Positions 8,773-17,179 of a DNA stretch of 47,947 nucleotides are shown here, piece by piece. Position 1 is the first letter of the stretch. Every line of letters begins with the position of its first letter. The DNA is from an uncultured Lachnospiraceae bacterium (lineage in GTDB: Bacteria; Bacillota; Clostridia; Lachnospirales; Lachnospiraceae). The stretch is from contig CAJTRL010000024.1 of the NCBI GenBank assembly GCA_910578715.1, forward strand, positions 1 through 47,947, written 5' to 3'. The position numbers and the translations under genes were made by a program. A model generated the notes under the pieces. It ran no database searches. It worked only from the letters and a program-made list of their open reading frames with translations, and was not told where the DNA came from.

Positions 8773-10365
8773 GTGGGCAATTTTGCGGACGAAATCAACA
8801 AAAGAAGAACATTTGCGATTATTTCACACCCGGATGCAGGAAAAACGACGCTGACGGAGAAATTTCTGTTATACGGCGGCGCGATTAACCTGGCGGGAAG
8901 CGTGAAGGGGAAGGCGACGGCGAGACATGCGGTTTCCGACTGGATGGAAATCGAGAAGGAGAGAGGTATTTCCGTTACCTCTTCGGTATTACAGTTTGAA
9001 TACGGCGGATTCTGCATCAATATTCTCGATACGCCGGGGCATCAGGATTTCTCGGAAGATACTTACCGTACGCTGATGGCGGCGGATTCGGCGGTCATGG
9101 TTATCGACGCGTCCAAAGGCGTTGAGGCACAGACAAGAAAACTGTTTAAAGTATGCGTTATGCGTCGGATTCCGATTTTTACCTTTATCAACAAAATGGA
9201 CAGGGACGCCAACGATACCTTTGAACTTCTGGATGAAATCGAGAAGGAGCTCGGCATAGCCACCTGTCCGATAAACTGGCCGATTGGCTCGGGCAAAAGT
9301 TTCAAGGGCGTATATGAGCGGGAAACAAGATGCGTGATTACTTATTCCGATACGGAGAAGGGCACGAAAGAAGGCCAGGCGACCAGAATCGGCATTGATG
9401 ACAAGGATATGCTCCTTTCCCACATCGGGGAAGCGTTTCAGACACAGCTTCTGGATGAAATCGACCTGCTGGACGGCGCCAGCGCCGAATACGATTTGGA
9501 CAGAATCCGGGCTGGAGAACTGACGCCTGTTTTTTTCGGCTCGGCGCTGACGAACTTTGGCGTGGAGATTTTCTTACAGCATTTTCTGAAAATGACGACG
9601 ACGCCTCTGCCGAGAAAGGCGGATATCGGGCTGATTGACCCGGTGGAGAACAATTTTTCCGCATTTGTGTTCAAGATTCAGGCAAATATGAACAAAGCGC
9701 ACAGGGACCGGGTCGCTTTTATGCGAATCTGTTCCGGTAAGTATGATGCAAGCATGGAAGTAAAACATGTACAGGGCGGCAAGGTGATGCGGCTTTCACA
9801 GCCGCAGCAGATTATGGCGGACGAACGCAAAATTTTAAGCGAGGCATACGCAGGCGACATCATCGGTGTGTTTGACCCGGGGATTTTTTCCATCGGCGAT
9901 ACGCTCTGCATGCCGAAAGAACAGTTTCAGTATGAGGGGATTCCGACGTTTGCGCCGGAACATTTTGCCAGGGTGCGTCAGCTCGATACGATGAAAAGAA
10001 AGCAGTTTGTCAAAGGTATTACGCAGATTGCGCAGGAAGGCGCGATTCAGATATTCCAGGAATTTAATACGGGAATGGAAGAAATCATTGTGGGCGTTGT
10101 CGGTGTTCTGCAGTTTGATGTGCTGAAATACCGTCTGGAAAATGAATATAATGTCGATATACGGCTGGAGAATCTTCCTTATGAGCATATTCGCTGGATT
10201 GAAAATAAAGACATTGACCTGGACAAGCTGACGGGCACCTCCGATATGAAAAAAATAAAAGATTTGAAGGGCAATCCATTGTTATTGTTTGTGAATCAGT
10301 GGAGCGTCGGCATGACAATAGAGCGGAACAAAGGGCTTGTGCTTTCTGAGTTTGGCCGTAACTGA
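8773..10365 (+). CDS. prfC: Peptide chain release factor 3 (GTPase, GTG start)
   Basis: A 530-residue translational GTPase that recycles release factors RF1 and RF2 from the ribosome after termination. G1 HPDAGKTT is at residues 19-26, G3 DTPGH at 86-90 and G4 NKMD at 140-143, followed by domain II (around FVFKIQANM) and the RF3-specific C-terminal domain. The GTG start follows GGAGGA at the very end of deoB, so the two genes are probably cotranscribed. Length is typical. No frameshift or missing motif was seen. Confidence 0.96.
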   Translation: MGNFADEINKRRTFAIISHPDAGKTTLTEKFLLYGGAINLAGSVKGKATARHAVSDWMEIEKERGISVTSSVLQFEYGGFCINILDTPGHQDFSEDTYRTLMAADSAVMVIDASKGVEAQTRKLFKVCVMRRIPIFTFINKMDRDANDTFELLDEIEKELGIATCPINWPIGSGKSFKGVYERETRCVITYSDTEKGTKEGQATRIGIDDKDMLLSHIGEAFQTQLLDEIDLLDGASAEYDLDRIRAGELTPVFFGSALTNFGVEIFLQHFLKMTTTPLPRKADIGLIDPVENNFSAFVFKIQANMNKAHRDRVAFMRICSGKYDASMEVKHVQGGKVMRLSQPQQIMADERKILSEAYAGDIIGVFDPGIFSIGDTLCMPKEQFQYEGIPTFAPEHFARVRQLDTMKRKQFVKGITQIAQEGAIQIFQEFNTGMEEIIVGVVGVLQFDVLKYRLENEYNVDIRLENLPYEHIRWIENKDIDLDKLTGTSDMKKIKDLKGNPLLLFVNQWSVGMTIERNKGLVLSEFGRN

Positions 10366-10430
10366 TATGGTTTTGCCGGTTCTGAAAAGCCACAGGGTCC
10401 GCAGACTGTAAGAAAGGCAGGGGTAATTGT

Positions 10431-11714
10431 ATGAAAAGGACTTTTATCTTGTTATCGGGAATGATGGTGCTAATCGGCAGCCTTGCTTATGTCAGAGAAC
10501 GTACGGACTGGCTGGACGGGCCGATTGCGGAACTGTCGGCTCTTTTTCCGGAGGAAACCGCCTTTGCCGTGGGCAGGGCGGAGAGCGGGCAGACGGAAAC
10601 GTATGTCGTAGAAGAACAGGAAATGCAGATACCGGAGGGCGGGAAGTTTACAGAGGAGCCGGAAGGGCTGACGGAGGAAGAACGGCTTCTTTTACAGGAG
10701 GAACAGGAAACGTCCTATGCCTATCAACAGTTATCGGAGGAAGAACGGACCGTTTATATTGAGATATTGTGGTCGCTTCTGGAGTTTCAGGAAAATGTAA
10801 CGCTTTCCACGATGGACCAGGAAGAGATTTCCCGCATATTTCAGTGCGTCTTAAACGACCATCCGGAAATCTTTTATGTGGAGGGATATGCCTATACGAA
10901 GTATACGCTCGGCGATATGCTGAAAAAGATTACCTTTACCGGAAGCTATCTGGAAGACCGGGAAGAAGTCGCCATAAGGCAGGAGCAGATAGACGCGTAT
11001 GCCGCCCGGTGCCTTGCGGGGCTTCCATCCGGGGCGGATGAATACGAAACGGTAAAATATATTTATGAATATCTGATAGAGCACACCGAGTATGATGCGG
11101 ACGTCAAAGATAATCAAAATATATGTTCCGTTTTTCTGGACGGCCGCTCCGTCTGTCAGGGATATGCCAAAGCGACGCAGTACTTATTGCAGAAGGCGGA
11201 CATTCCGGCAACGCTCGTGCTTGGCAGCATTGCTTCCGGGGAAGGACATGCCTGGAATCTGATTCGGATAGACGGGGAATGGTATTATTTAGATACCACC
11301 TGGGGCGACGCTTCCTATCAGGCAGTCGGCGGCGCAGCTTCTTACCCGGAAGAAAAAATACCGCGGATTAACTATGATTATCTGTGCGTGACAACGGAAC
11401 AGCTCTGCAAGACTCATCGGATTGACAACGTGGTGGAACTGCCGGTATGCACTTCTATGGATGCCAATTATTATGTCAGGGAAGGGCTGTATTTTTCCGA
11501 TGTCGATGAAGAACGGCTGACACGTATTTTTGAGAACGGTTACGAAAACGGGGATGCGTATATCACCTTCAAGTGCGAATCGGAGGACGTCTATCGGGAG
11601 ATGCAGAAAAAGCTGATTGATAACCAGGAAATATTCCGTTACCTGGACTGTCCGGAAGGCGTAGTCTCCTATACGGACGACGCGCAGCAGTTTAGTATGA
11701 GCTTCTGGCTGTAA
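10431..11714 (+). CDS. Membrane-anchored transglutaminase-like protein
   Basis: A 427-residue protein with an N-terminal hydrophobic anchor or signal (about residues 4-20), an acidic linker (Glu-rich, about 50-108) and a transglutaminase-like domain. The Cys-His-Asp triad is visible: C242 in SVCQGYAKA, H273 in GHAWNLI and D288 in YYLDTTWGD. The domain probably acts outside the membrane as a cysteine protease or protein-modifying enzyme; the substrate is unknown. AGAAAGG lies 13 nt before the ATG. The gene stands alone, followed by a large palindromic repeat. Similar proteins are common in Clostridia, often near surface genes, but nothing here shows the target. Confidence 0.8.
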   Translation: MKRTFILLSGMMVLIGSLAYVRERTDWLDGPIAELSALFPEETAFAVGRAESGQTETYVVEEQEMQIPEGGKFTEEPEGLTEEERLLLQEEQETSYAYQQLSEEERTVYIEILWSLLEFQENVTLSTMDQEEISRIFQCVLNDHPEIFYVEGYAYTKYTLGDMLKKITFTGSYLEDREEVAIRQEQIDAYAARCLAGLPSGADEYETVKYIYEYLIEHTEYDADVKDNQNICSVFLDGRSVCQGYAKATQYLLQKADIPATLVLGSIASGEGHAWNLIRIDGEWYYLDTTWGDASYQAVGGAASYPEEKIPRINYDYLCVTTEQLCKTHRIDNVVELPVCTSMDANYYVREGLYFSDVDEERLTRIFENGYENGDAYITFKCESEDVYREMQKKLIDNQEIFRYLDCPEGVVSYTDDAQQFSMSFWL

Positions 11715-11722
11715 ATGATTGT

Positions 11723-11930
11723 ATTGTTGCCGCGTCCGGTTGTGGGGCCGCCTCCGGCAGGGCATAGTTCTCTGACGGAGGCCCTGGAAAAACGCCGGCA
11801 CTTGGTGAAAAAGCGGCTTTATGCTGCTTTTGAACCTAGTACCGCTGCGATTTTTCGCGGAGCGCAAGCGTGCCTCCAAAGAGAACTATGCCCTGTCGGA
11901 GGCAGCCTCACAGCCGGACACGGCAACAAT
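11723..11930 (+). repeat. Structured palindromic element, family 1, copy A (208 bp)
   Basis: The ends ATTGTTGCCG (11723-11732) and CGGCAACAAT (11921-11930) start a stem of about 50 pairs with few mismatches. It continues through GGGCATAGTTCTCT and AGAGAACTATGCCC and closes with GGAGGC/GCCTCC. The interior carries GCGGC-tttat-GCTGC and CCGC...GCGG hairpins. The core is shared with 28856-29038 and 39921-40103. It occupies most of the 307-bp space between the transglutaminase-like gene and the Asp23 gene. Confidence 0.85.
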
Positions 11931-11944
11931 TTGTGGAATAGTAC

Positions 11945-11973
11945 TAGTCAAGAACAAGAAATTTTGGTATACT
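11945..11973 (+). promoter_or_regulatory. Candidate sigma-A promoter for the asp23-nusB-xse-ispA-dxs operon
   Basis: TAGTCA (11945-11950), a 17-nt spacer and TATACT (11968-11973) lie just after repeat copy A and about 50 nt before the Asp23 gene. The -10 has one mismatch and the -35 has two. It is the only reasonable promoter between the repeat and the operon. Confidence 0.45.
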
Positions 11974-12021
11974 TAACCAGAATGGACAAAATCAGACGGT
12001 GAGAAAGGTATGGTGTGGCTG

Positions 12022-12408
12022 ATGGAACAGGAATTTAGCAAAAATACGTTTGTTTTACAGGAAAATGAAGAAATCGGTACGGTTAAAATAGCAGATGATG
12101 TGGTGGCTATGATTGCGGCGCTTGCGGCGACGGAGGTGGAAGGCGTTGCGGCGATGTCCGGAAATATGACGAATGAATTTTTAAGCAGAGTCGGCGTCAG
12201 AAACGCGGCGAAGGGCACGAGAGTGGAAGTCATCCAGAAGAAAGTAAAAGTCGATTTGGCGATAACGATAGAATATGGATTTAATATTCCGGCAACCTGC
12301 CAGCGCGTACAGACGAAAGTTAAGAACGCGGTCGAAAATATGACGGGACTGGAAGTGACGGATGTAAATATCCGCATTGCCGGTATCAACGTAACAAAAG
12401 AAAAATAG
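12022..12408 (+). CDS. Asp23/Gls24 family envelope stress response protein
   Basis: A 128-residue protein matching Asp23/Gls24 throughout: GTVKIADDVVAMIAALAATEVEGVAAM, then VDLAITIEYGFNIPATCQRVQTKVKNAVENMTGLEV near the C-terminus. Such proteins form membrane-tethered assemblies and respond to cell-wall stress in Gram-positives. In Clostridia one copy commonly precedes nusB, as here. I use the ATG at 12022, 13 nt after AGAAAGG (12002-12008); in-frame ATG (12010) and GTG (12013) starts lie closer to that site and cannot be excluded. It probably starts the nusB operon. Confidence 0.88.
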   Translation: MEQEFSKNTFVLQENEEIGTVKIADDVVAMIAALAATEVEGVAAMSGNMTNEFLSRVGVRNAAKGTRVEVIQKKVKVDLAITIEYGFNIPATCQRVQTKVKNAVENMTGLEVTDVNIRIAGINVTKEK

Positions 12409-12418
12409 GACTAAATTT

Positions 12419-12814
12419 ATGAGCAGACGAGAACTGAGGGAACAGATATTTAAACTGTTGTTTCGTGTAGAATTTAACAGCTCTGAGGAAATGCCCGAAC
12501 AGGAAAAACTGTTTTTTGAAGATACCTGTATCGTGGATGAGACGGACGCGGCATATATTTCCTCCAAATACCACAAGATTGTGGAAAAACTGGAAGAGAT
12601 AGACAGGATGCTGAACGAGCGGACGGAAAACTGGAATACTGCCAGGATGGGCAAAGTGGATTTGACGATTCTGCGCCTGGCAGTTTATGAAATCGCGTTC
12701 GATGAGGATGTTCCGTCCGGTGTGGCAATCAATGAGGCGGTGGAGCTTGCCAAAAAATTTGGACAGGACGCTTCGAGCGGATTCGTAAACGGCATACTGG
12801 CCAGATTCGTATAG
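12419..12814 (+). CDS. nusB: Transcription antitermination protein NusB
   Basis: A 131-residue all-helical protein. It opens MSRRELREQIFKLLFRVEF and ends with the NusB core pattern VDLTILRLAVYEI, VPSGVAINEAVELAKKFGQDASSGFVNGIL. NusB with NusE (S10) binds boxA RNA and supports antitermination and processing of rRNA transcripts. Length is normal. It lies 10 nt after the Asp23 gene and 11 nt before xseA, inside one operon. Confidence 0.96.
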   Translation: MSRRELREQIFKLLFRVEFNSSEEMPEQEKLFFEDTCIVDETDAAYISSKYHKIVEKLEEIDRMLNERTENWNTARMGKVDLTILRLAVYEIAFDEDVPSGVAINEAVELAKKFGQDASSGFVNGILARFV

Positions 12815-12825
12815 AGGCGGGCGCG

Positions 12826-14031
12826 ATGCAGAATGTATATACGGTAGGACAGGTAAATGCTTACATTAAAAATATGTTCACGCAGGATTTTATGTTGCAG
12901 TCCCTTTCCGTAAAGGGGGAAGTCAGTAACTGCAAATATCATTCCTCTGGACATATTTATTTTACATTAAAGGATGAAAAAGGGACAATAGCATGTGTTA
13001 TGTTTGCGGGAAACCGCAATGGTCTGCGGTTTCGAATGGCGGAGGGGCAGCAGATTATCGTAAATGGAACGGTCGATGTTTTCGAGCGGGACGGCAAATA
13101 CCAGCTGTATGCGAAAGAAATCAGCCAGGACGGTGCGGGCGCGCTGTATGAACGTTTTGAACGGTTAAAGGCGGAGCTGGAAGAACGGGGCATGTTTGCA
13201 AAAGAATATAAGCGGCCCATTCCCAAATATATCAGCTGTCTCGGTGTGGTTACGGCGCAGACGGGCGCTGCGGTGCGGGATATTATACAGATTGCGTCAA
13301 GGCGGAATCCTTATGTGCAGATTATTTTGTACCCGGCGATTGTTCAGGGGGATATGGCGGTTCGGAGTATCGTGAACGGCATTCGTGCGATGGAGCATTA
13401 CGGAGTGGACACAATTATTGTCGGAAGAGGCGGAGGCTCCATAGAAGATTTATGGGCTTTTAACGAAGAGGCGGTTGCACAGGCGATTTTTGACTGCTCT
13501 ATTCCGATAATTTCCGCCGTGGGCCATGAAACGGATACGACCATTGCGGATTATGTGGCGGATTTGCGCGCGCCGACGCCGTCGGCGGCTGCGGAGCTGG
13601 CCGTTTTCGATATGGAACAGTTCCAGGAGCGGATGAGCGAATACGCCTATACGATGCAGCATTTATGCCGAAATCGTATCGCCTGTTATAGAAGCAGACT
13701 GGAACAGTATCAGATGCAGATGCGTTATCTGAGTCCGGCCAATCAGATTCGGGAAAAGCGCAGTATGCTGATGAAGCTGGAAGATGTGCTTCAGGAGCAT
13801 ATGGAGAAGAAACTGTCGGAGAAAAGGCATCGGCTGGCGCTTTATATCGAGCAGATGAAAGGACTTTCGCCGCTTGAAAAGCTGAATCAGGGATATGCTT
13901 ATGCGGCGGATGGAGAAGGAAGGACGGTCAGCCGCATCTCCCAGGTGGAGCCGGGAGACGAGCTTCATGTTTATGTGAGGGACGGCGTGATTCATACGAA
14001 GGTTCTGGACAGGATGGAAATTTCCGAATAG
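12826..14031 (+). CDS. xseA: Exodeoxyribonuclease VII large subunit
   Basis: A 401-residue protein with an N-terminal OB-fold (VKGEVSNCKYHSSGHIYFTLKDEKG), the conserved central block (VVTAQTGAAVRDI, GRGGGSIEDLWAFNEE, SAVGHETDTTIADYVADLRAPTPSAAAE) and a coiled-coil C-terminus. With several copies of XseB it degrades single-stranded DNA to oligonucleotides. GAGGCGGG precedes the ATG. Its last codons lie inside a degenerate 20-bp tandem repeat that runs on into the gap before xseB. Confidence 0.97.
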   Translation: MQNVYTVGQVNAYIKNMFTQDFMLQSLSVKGEVSNCKYHSSGHIYFTLKDEKGTIACVMFAGNRNGLRFRMAEGQQIIVNGTVDVFERDGKYQLYAKEISQDGAGALYERFERLKAELEERGMFAKEYKRPIPKYISCLGVVTAQTGAAVRDIIQIASRRNPYVQIILYPAIVQGDMAVRSIVNGIRAMEHYGVDTIIVGRGGGSIEDLWAFNEEAVAQAIFDCSIPIISAVGHETDTTIADYVADLRAPTPSAAAELAVFDMEQFQERMSEYAYTMQHLCRNRIACYRSRLEQYQMQMRYLSPANQIREKRSMLMKLEDVLQEHMEKKLSEKRHRLALYIEQMKGLSPLEKLNQGYAYAADGEGRTVSRISQVEPGDELHVYVRDGVIHTKVLDRMEISE

Positions 14032-14120
14032 AAGGGAGCATTTCCGAACGAAGGAGAATATTCCCGTATGAGAGAACGTTTCCGAATGAAGGAGAACAGT
14101 TTCAGATAAAAAGAAAAGGA
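14020..14120 (+). repeat. Degenerate 20-bp tandem repeat with repeated Shine-Dalgarno-like cores
   Basis: About five units with a period near 20 bp start at 14020, 14040, 14060, 14079 and 14100. The consensus is ATTTCCGAAYGAAGGAGAA. Units 1, 2 and 4 carry GAAGGGAG or GAAGGAG, and the last carries AAAAGGA, which is the actual xseB ribosome site. The array begins in the last codons of xseA and ends 11 nt before xseB. Confidence 0.7.
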
Positions 14121-14131
14121 GTTTTGCCGGT

Positions 14132-14365
14132 ATGGAACAGAATCAGGATGTCAAAGATAAGAAGGAAGACCTTTCTCTGGAAGAAGCATTTGGTCAGGTG
14201 GAAGAGACGATAGCGCTCCTCGAAGAGGACGATATCACTTTGGAGGCGTCTTTTAAAGCATACCAGGAAGGGATGAAACTCTTACAGTATTGCAATGAAA
14301 AAATAGATAAAGTGGAAAAACAGGTAATGAAAATCAACGAAGACGGTGGATTAGATGAATTTTAA
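14132..14365 (+). CDS. xseB: Exodeoxyribonuclease VII small subunit
   Basis: A 77-residue helical protein with the XseB signature LSLEEAFGQVEETIALLEEDDITLEASFKAYQEGMKLLQYCNEKID, followed by a short C-terminal tail. Several small subunits wrap the coiled coil of XseA. AAAAGGAG lies about 10 nt before the ATG at 14132. The end overlaps the ispA start by 11 nt. The order xseA-xseB-ispA-dxs is common in Firmicutes. Confidence 0.96.
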   Translation: MEQNQDVKDKKEDLSLEEAFGQVEETIALLEEDDITLEASFKAYQEGMKLLQYCNEKIDKVEKQVMKINEDGGLDEF

Positions 14366-15257
14366 AGAGACATTGCACGAAAAAACAGTTCGAATCGAGG
14401 AAATACTTGCCGGATATCTGCCAAAAGAACAGGGATATCAGAAAACGGTGATAGAAGCGATGAATTATTCGATACTGGCGGGCGGAAAGAGACTGCGCCC
14501 GATGCTGATGGAAGAAACATGGAAGATGTTCGGCGGAGCGGGTGAGCTTGTGGAGCCCTTTATGGCGGCAATCGAGATGATACATAATTATTCTCTCGTG
14601 CACGATGACCTTCCGGCGATGGATAACGACGAATACAGGCGGGGAAGAAAGACGACTCATGTGGTATACGGCGAGGGAATGGCTGTACTCGCGGGGGACG
14701 CCCTGCTCAACTACGCCTTTGAGACGGCATGCCTTGCGTTTGAAAAAGCGCAGAGCCCGGAGGACTGTCATAAGGTGGCACGGGCGATGACGGTTCTTTC
14801 AAGAAAAGCCGGAATTTATGGCATGATTGGCGGACAGTGTGCGGATATTGAGGCGGAAGAGCGCCAGGAAAGCGTCACGGAGGAGCTGCTCCTTTTTATC
14901 CATGAGCATAAGACGGCGGCGCTTATCCAATGTGCGATGATGATTGGCGCAATTCTGGCGGGGGCGGATGAGACGCAGACGGCCGCCATTGAAAAGTGCG
15001 CCTGGAACATCGGCATTGCCTTTCAGATTCAGGACGATATTCTGGACGTCACGGGCAGTCAGGAAATTCTCGGAAAACCCATAGGAAGCGATGAAAAAAA
15101 CAATAAAGTAACATATGTTACAATACACGGACTGGAAAAGTCGGCGGAGAAAGTCGCGTCGCTGTCGGGTGGGGCGGTTCAGATTCTGTCTTCTTTTCCG
15201 GAGAAAAATCCTTTTCTGGAAGAACTGGTGAAACGGTTAATCAGCAGAGAGAAATAA
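14355..15257 (+). CDS. ispA: Polyprenyl (farnesyl/geranyl) diphosphate synthase
   Basis: A 300-residue trans-isoprenyl diphosphate synthase that condenses IPP with allylic diphosphates. The first Asp-rich motif is D84-D85-x4-D90 (VHDDLPAMDND) and the second is D227-D228-x2-D231 (QIQDDILDVTG). GGKRLRPML (residues 43-51) binds IPP. Length and position between xseB and dxs point to the short-chain (C15 class) enzyme IspA; exact chain length cannot be read from sequence by eye. It overlaps xseB, so translation is probably coupled. Confidence 0.94.
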   Translation: MNFKETLHEKTVRIEEILAGYLPKEQGYQKTVIEAMNYSILAGGKRLRPMLMEETWKMFGGAGELVEPFMAAIEMIHNYSLVHDDLPAMDNDEYRRGRKTTHVVYGEGMAVLAGDALLNYAFETACLAFEKAQSPEDCHKVARAMTVLSRKAGIYGMIGGQCADIEAEERQESVTEELLLFIHEHKTAALIQCAMMIGAILAGADETQTAAIEKCAWNIGIAFQIQDDILDVTGSQEILGKPIGSDEKNNKVTYVTIHGLEKSAEKVASLSGGAVQILSSFPEKNPFLEELVKRLISREK

Positions 15258-15293
15258 CGCTTTACAGGCTGATAGAAAGGCACGGTCATTACA

Positions 15294-17171
15294 ATGTTTC
15301 TGGAAAAAATAGAAAAAACAAATGATATCAAGGCAATCGATGCGGAAAATTACAATGCGCTGGCAGAAGAAATCAGACAGTTCCTGATTCGTTCTATCAG
15401 CGTGACGGGCGGCCATCTGGGCTCCAATCTGGGAGCGGTGGAACTGACGATGGCGCTTCACCTTTTCTTAAATCTGCCGGAAGATAAAATCATCTGGGAT
15501 GTGGGTCACCAGTCCTATACTCATAAAATACTGACCGGACGGCGGGAAGGTTTTATTAATTTGCGGAAATACGGCGGTATCAGCGGCTTTCCGAAGAGAA
15601 AAGAAAGCGACTGCGACTGCTTTGACACAGGACACAGCTCCACCTCCATATCTGCCGGACTCGGCATGGTCAAGGCAAGGGACCTGGAAGGCGGTAAAAA
15701 TACAATCGTTTCCGTCATCGGAGACGGCTCCCTGACGGGCGGCATGGCATATGAAGCGCTGAATAATGCTTCCCGGCTGGAAACGAATTTTATCATTATC
15801 TTAAATGATAACAATATGTCCATTTCCGAAAACGTAGGCGGCGTTTCCAAGTACCTGAACAATATCAGAACGGCGGATATGTACCTGGATTTGAAAGAGG
15901 GCGTTTATGATTCACTGCATGGAAAATCCAAGTACGGCGATAAGGTGGTGTCGAAAATACGGCGTGTCAAGAGCAGCTTTAAGCACCTTGTCGTACCGGG
16001 AATGTTCTTTGAGGATATGGGAATTACTTATCTTGGCCCGGTGGACGGGCACAATATTCAGGAAATGCTCCGCATACTGAAAGAGGCGAAAAAAATCCGG
16101 GGGGCAGTACTCGTTCATATCAATACGGAGAAGGGCAGAGGATATGGCCCGGCGGAGCGGCATCCCGCCAGATTCCACGGGGCGGAGCCTTTCGACATCG
16201 AGACGGGTATTCCGAGCGCTCCGAGAACAAAGGCGAACTACACGGATATTTTTTCCACGGTCATGTGTAAACTCGGACAGCGGGATGAAAAGGTGGTTGC
16301 AATAACAGCTGCTATGCCTGACGGAACCGGATTGAAGCGATTTCGGAATATGTACCCGGAACGGTTTTTTGACGTGGGAATTGCGGAGGAACACGCGGTT
16401 ACCTTTGCGGCAGGACTGGCGGCCGGCGGATTAAAGCCGATTGTGGCGATTTATTCGTCTTTTCTGCAAAGGGCTTACGACCAGATATTACATGATGTCT
16501 GCATCCAGAATCTTCCTGTGATTTTTGCAATCGACAGGGCGGGACTGGTCGGAAGCGACGGGGAGACGCATCAGGGCATTTTCGATTTGTCCTATCTGTC
16601 ATCCATCCCGAACATGCACATTATGGCCCCCAAAAATAAATGGGAGCTTTCCGATATGATTAAATTCGCCCTCGCATACGGGGCGCCGATGGCGGTGCGT
16701 TATCCCCGCGGGGAGGCTTTTGACGGACTGAAAGAAAACAGGGAGCCGATTGTTTACGGGAAAAGCGAAAGCATCTACCGGGAAAAGGAAATCATGCTTT
16801 TCGCGGTGGGAAGTATGGTGAAAGTGGCGCTGGAAGTCCGAAAGAAACTCATTGAGATAGGGTATTCCTGTTCCCTGACCAATGCGCGGTTCGTGAAGCC
16901 GATTGATGAAGAGGCCGTAAAGGAGGCATGCGCGGACCATTCGCTGCTTGTGACGATGGAAGAAAATGTGGCAAGCGGCGGTTTTGGCGAGAAGGTCCGG
17001 GCTTATGTGGATTCACTGCACACGGGAACGGAAGTAATGTGCGTCACCATTCCCGACGAGTATGTGGAACACGGTAATGTGGAGCTGCTGAAACGGGAAG
17101 TCGGCATTGATGCGGACTCCATCGTGGAACGGATTGAGACGTATCGGCAGGGCTTAAAGAGAAAGGCATAG
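15294..17171 (+). CDS. dxs: 1-deoxy-D-xylulose-5-phosphate synthase
   Basis: A 625-residue thiamine-diphosphate enzyme that joins pyruvate and glyceraldehyde 3-phosphate, the first step of the MEP isoprenoid pathway. GGHLGSNLG is at residues 39-47, the ThDP/Mg motif GDGSLTGG at 143-150 with NDNNMSIS at 171-178, and the catalytic-glutamate block DVGIAEEHAVTFAAG is in the second domain. It supplies precursors to ispA just upstream. The ATG follows AGAAAGG (15274-15280) at 13 nt. Confidence 0.97.
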   Translation: MFLEKIEKTNDIKAIDAENYNALAEEIRQFLIRSISVTGGHLGSNLGAVELTMALHLFLNLPEDKIIWDVGHQSYTHKILTGRREGFINLRKYGGISGFPKRKESDCDCFDTGHSSTSISAGLGMVKARDLEGGKNTIVSVIGDGSLTGGMAYEALNNASRLETNFIIILNDNNMSISENVGGVSKYLNNIRTADMYLDLKEGVYDSLHGKSKYGDKVVSKIRRVKSSFKHLVVPGMFFEDMGITYLGPVDGHNIQEMLRILKEAKKIRGAVLVHINTEKGRGYGPAERHPARFHGAEPFDIETGIPSAPRTKANYTDIFSTVMCKLGQRDEKVVAITAAMPDGTGLKRFRNMYPERFFDVGIAEEHAVTFAAGLAAGGLKPIVAIYSSFLQRAYDQILHDVCIQNLPVIFAIDRAGLVGSDGETHQGIFDLSYLSSIPNMHIMAPKNKWELSDMIKFALAYGAPMAVRYPRGEAFDGLKENREPIVYGKSESIYREKEIMLFAVGSMVKVALEVRKKLIEIGYSCSLTNARFVKPIDEEAVKEACADHSLLVTMEENVASGGFGEKVRAYVDSLHTGTEVMCVTIPDEYVEHGNVELLKREVGIDADSIVERIETYRQGLKRKA

Positions 17172-17179
17172 TTATCAGG

